A stretch of DNA of 6,031 nucleotides, from NCBI GenBank assembly GCA_018058125.1, contig JAGPCH010000109.1:1-6031 (forward strand), given 5' to 3'. Positions 5,907-6,031 of this stretch are shown one piece after another. This stretch comes from Ignavibacteria bacterium. GTDB lineage: Bacteria; Bacteroidota; Ignavibacteria; Tepidaquicellales; Tepidaquicellaceae. The notes under the pieces were generated by a model, which worked only from the letters and a program-made list of their open reading frames with translations, searched no databases and was not told the DNA's origin. Positions within the stretch are counted from its first letter, which is position 1, and each line of letters begins with the position of its first letter. The translations under genes and the position numbers were made by a program.

Positions 5907-6031
5907 AGTGTGTAGAGTGTGTAGAGTGTGTAGAGTGTGTAGAGTGTGTAGAGTGTGTAGAGTGTGTAGAGTGTGTAGAGTGTGTGGAGTGTGTGGAGTG
6001 TGTGGAGTGTGTGGAGTGTGTGGAGTGTGTG
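5901..6031. repeat. 9-bp tandem repeat, about 14.6 copies, two unit types, runs off the window
   Basis: Nine perfect copies of GTGTAGAGT (5901-5981) are followed by five perfect copies of GTGTGGAGT (5982-6026) and five bases of a further unit at the right edge. The only difference is A to G at the fifth base, and it changes once, so the array is two homogeneous blocks. The array begins inside ccmF: GTG at 5901-5903 is the last codon and TAG at 5904-5906 is the stop. Because 9 is a multiple of 3, the ccmF frame meets TAG in every unit of the first block but TGG (Trp) in the second. The other five frames are open throughout the array. There are no spacers, so it is not a CRISPR array. The total length is unknown because the array continues to the edge. 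Confidence 0.97.

Noticed and set aside
5901..6031. CRISPR array or telomere-like end
   Set aside because: The 9-bp units are directly adjacent with no spacers, and nothing else indicates a linear replicon end.

Overview
The window carries most of a System I cytochrome c maturation (ccm) locus, all on the + strand. It is preceded by the end of a tetratricopeptide-like gene and a complete acyl-CoA thioesterase gene. The DNA is AT-rich by eye. Most start codons lack a Shine-Dalgarno sequence and follow A/T-rich leaders. The thioesterase, the CcmA-type ATPase and the short CcmD-family protein resemble those of the Bacteroidota/Ignavibacteriota/Chlorobiota group. I favour an Ignavibacteria-like or related bacterium, but this is inference from gene style and not a database result.

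Layout: 1-147 is the C-terminal end of a TPR-like protein. 154-639 is a YciA/BACH-type hotdog acyl-CoA thioesterase, six bases downstream. 704-1348 is ccmA and 1348-2019 is ccmB, which overlap by one base (TGATG). 2020-2113 is an AT-rich leader with short inverted repeats. 2114-2599 is an unrecognised lipoprotein with a long polar linker and a TPR-like C-terminal domain. 2642-3307 is ccmC and 3307-3444 is a 45-residue ccmD-family gene, overlapping by one base (TAATG). 3445-3632 is a non-coding gap where some operons carry ccmE. 3633-5906 is a long ccmF. From 5901 to the right edge runs a perfect 9-bp tandem repeat whose first unit supplies the last codon and the stop of ccmF.

How the genes work together: CcmA and CcmB form the ABC transporter that releases holo-CcmE from CcmC/CcmD. 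CcmC presents heme through its WWD domain and two histidines, and CcmD is the small membrane adaptor. CcmF is the heme lyase core that passes heme to apocytochrome c. CcmE (heme chaperone) and the thiol-handling and apocytochrome-binding parts (CcmG, CcmH, CcmI) are not in the window. The lipoprotein inside the operon has a TPR-like end and is the least explained gene.

The points most worth a second look are the 9-bp repeat fused to the end of ccmF, with its abrupt switch of unit type; the lipoprotein between ccmB and ccmC; the absence of ccmE; the missing Q-loop Gln and H-loop His in CcmA; and the enlarged periplasmic domain of CcmF. I did not find a clearly new system: the core is a recognisable ccm operon with lineage-specific features.
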